Shown here in pieces: positions 5,971 to 6,817 of a stretch of 6,817 bases of DNA; the first letter of the stretch is position 1; each line of letters starts with the position of its first letter. The notes beneath the pieces were generated by a model. That model had not been told where the DNA came from. It saw only the letters and a list, made by a program, of their open reading frames with translations, and ran no database searches. Origin of the DNA: Pseudomonadota bacterium (GTDB taxonomy: Bacteria; Pseudomonadota; Gammaproteobacteria; Steroidobacterales; Steroidobacteraceae); assembly GCA_021817875.1 (NCBI GenBank), contig JAKAFQ010000235.1:1-6817 (forward strand), written 5' to 3'. A program made the position numbers and the translations under genes.

Positions 5971-6817
5971 TCAGCGGATCCCGCGGGAGGCGAGGATCGG
6001 CAGGACCGTGTCGCGGAAGTAAGGGAAGTCCTGAACATAGTCGACGAAGCTGAGCGTCGTGCCCGCAAAGCCCGTCTCGTGCAGCTGGCAGATGCCATCG
6101 GCGACCTGTTCGGGCGTGCCGATGAGCGGGAATCCGCCGTGGCCGGCCGCCATCCGGTCGCGGATCAGCGCAAGCAGATCATGCGGGAAGCTTTGCGCAT
6201 GGGCGAACTGCAGGCGCACGAGATTATCCACCGCCGCCCAGTCGGCATTGGCGCGGGCGGTATATTCCAGCCAGTCCTTCGCCTCGGTCTCGGTCGGACG
6301 GCAGATCACGTGGCTGAAGGTCAGCACGTCGACTGACCGGCCCTTGGCCTTGGCCTGCGCCTTCAGTTCGGTGATTTCACTCCGTGAGCGGCTCAGGTCG
6401 ATTGCGGGGGTGAACAGGAAGTCGGCGTTCCGGGTCGCGAACTCCCGCCCTTGCGTGGAGCCGGCCGCATTGATGATCGGTACCGAGCCGCGCACGGGCT
6501 TCGGGTCGCCCTTGACCGCCTTCAGCTGGAAATATTTGCCGTGCCAGTCGAAATGCTCCTCCGCGGTCCAGAGCTTGCGCACCACGTCGAACCATTCCTG
6601 CGCATAGCCGTACCGCGTGTCGTGATCGTCCGGCAGAGTCAGGCCTAGCGCTTCGTATTCCGGCTTGTTCCAGCCCGCCACGATGTTCAGACCGGCGCGT
6701 CCGGCGCCGATCTGGTCAATGGTCGCGATCTGCTTGGCCACCACCACCGGGTTGTTCGCCGCGGTGTGGATGGTGGCAAACACCGCGATCCGCTCGGTCG
6801 AGGCCAGCAGTCCGGCG
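5971..6817 (-). CDS. LLM-class (luciferase-like) flavin-dependent monooxygenase, 5' end outside the window
   Basis: The frame is open from the window edge to a TGA at 5973-5971 and shows the last 281 residues; a family member usually has about 350-380, so roughly 70-100 are missing. Visible residues 1-54 include LLASTERIAVFATIHTAANN, PVVVAKQIATIDQI, and GRAGLNIVAGWNKPEYEALG. These match the luciferase-like fold of the SsuD/RutA group, where an FMNH2-dependent oxygenase cleaves C-S, C-N or similar bonds using reduced flavin from a partner reductase. RYGYAQEWFDVVRKLW and the WHGKYFQL stretch follow, as in this group, then PIINAAGST and GREFATRNADFLF. GTPEQVADGICQL and a C-terminal SFVDYVQDFPYFRDTVLPIL complete it. 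The closest recalled similarity is to RutA (it has TGWQKPEYEQMG), but the substrate cannot be assigned. The internal GTG at 6783 is not the start, since coding sequence continues upstream. This gene looks somewhat less GC-rich than xylBA, which may hint at separate ancestry. Confidence 0.9.
   Translation of the reverse strand, partial: AGLLASTERIAVFATIHTAANNPVVVAKQIATIDQIGAGRAGLNIVAGWNKPEYEALGLTLPDDHDTRYGYAQEWFDVVRKLWTAEEHFDWHGKYFQLKAVKGDPKPVRGSVPIINAAGSTQGREFATRNADFLFTPAIDLSRSRSEITELKAQAKAKGRSVDVLTFSHVICRPTETEAKDWLEYTARANADWAAVDNLVRLQFAHAQSFPHDLLALIRDRMAAGHGGFPLIGTPEQVADGICQLHETGFAGTTLSFVDYVQDFPYFRDTVLPILASRGIR

Noticed and set aside
1..6817. Mobile element, CRISPR array, tRNA or other RNA gene
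   Set aside because: I saw no transposase or integrase coding, no regular direct repeats with spacers, and no cloverleaf or rRNA-like sequence.

Overview
The window comes from a GC-rich Gram-negative bacterium, most likely a proteobacterium. The reasons are the very high GC content with strong third-position GC, a secreted or outer-membrane type signal peptide, an AraC-family regulator, and an E. coli-like xylBA pair. The sequence alone does not support a genus.

Layout. (1) Bases 1-124 (minus) hold the first 41 codons of an exported protein, cut by the window edge. (2) Bases 125-541 are a divergent intergenic region. (3) Bases 542-1522 (plus) encode an AraC-family transcriptional regulator. 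(4) Bases 1679-2680 (plus) encode a SAM-dependent O-methyltransferase of the two-domain CrtF/COMT type. (5) Bases 2681-3161 have no credible gene. They carry a 12-bp palindrome, a plausible sigma70 promoter, a 10-bp inverted repeat bracketing that promoter, and a T-tract. (6) Bases 3162-4619 and 4616-5932 (plus) are xylB (xylulokinase) and xylA (xylose isomerase), translationally coupled by an ATGA overlap. (7) Bases 5971-6817 (minus) are the 3' part of a luciferase-like (LLM) flavin-dependent monooxygenase, convergent with xylA across a 38-bp gap.

How the genes work together. xylA and xylB encode the two steps of the bacterial isomerase pathway (D-xylose to D-xylulose to D-xylulose 5-phosphate), feeding the pentose phosphate pathway. 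They look like an operon transcribed from the promoter near 2964-2992, with a leader of about 160 nt. The AraC regulator and O-methyltransferase lie on the same strand and may form a separate small unit acting on a hydroxylated, probably aromatic, compound. Nothing ties them directly to xylose. The exported protein and the LLM monooxygenase are separate flanking genes.

I find no mobile element, CRISPR array, RNA gene or clearly new multi-gene system. The most interesting part is the regulatory architecture upstream of xylBA.
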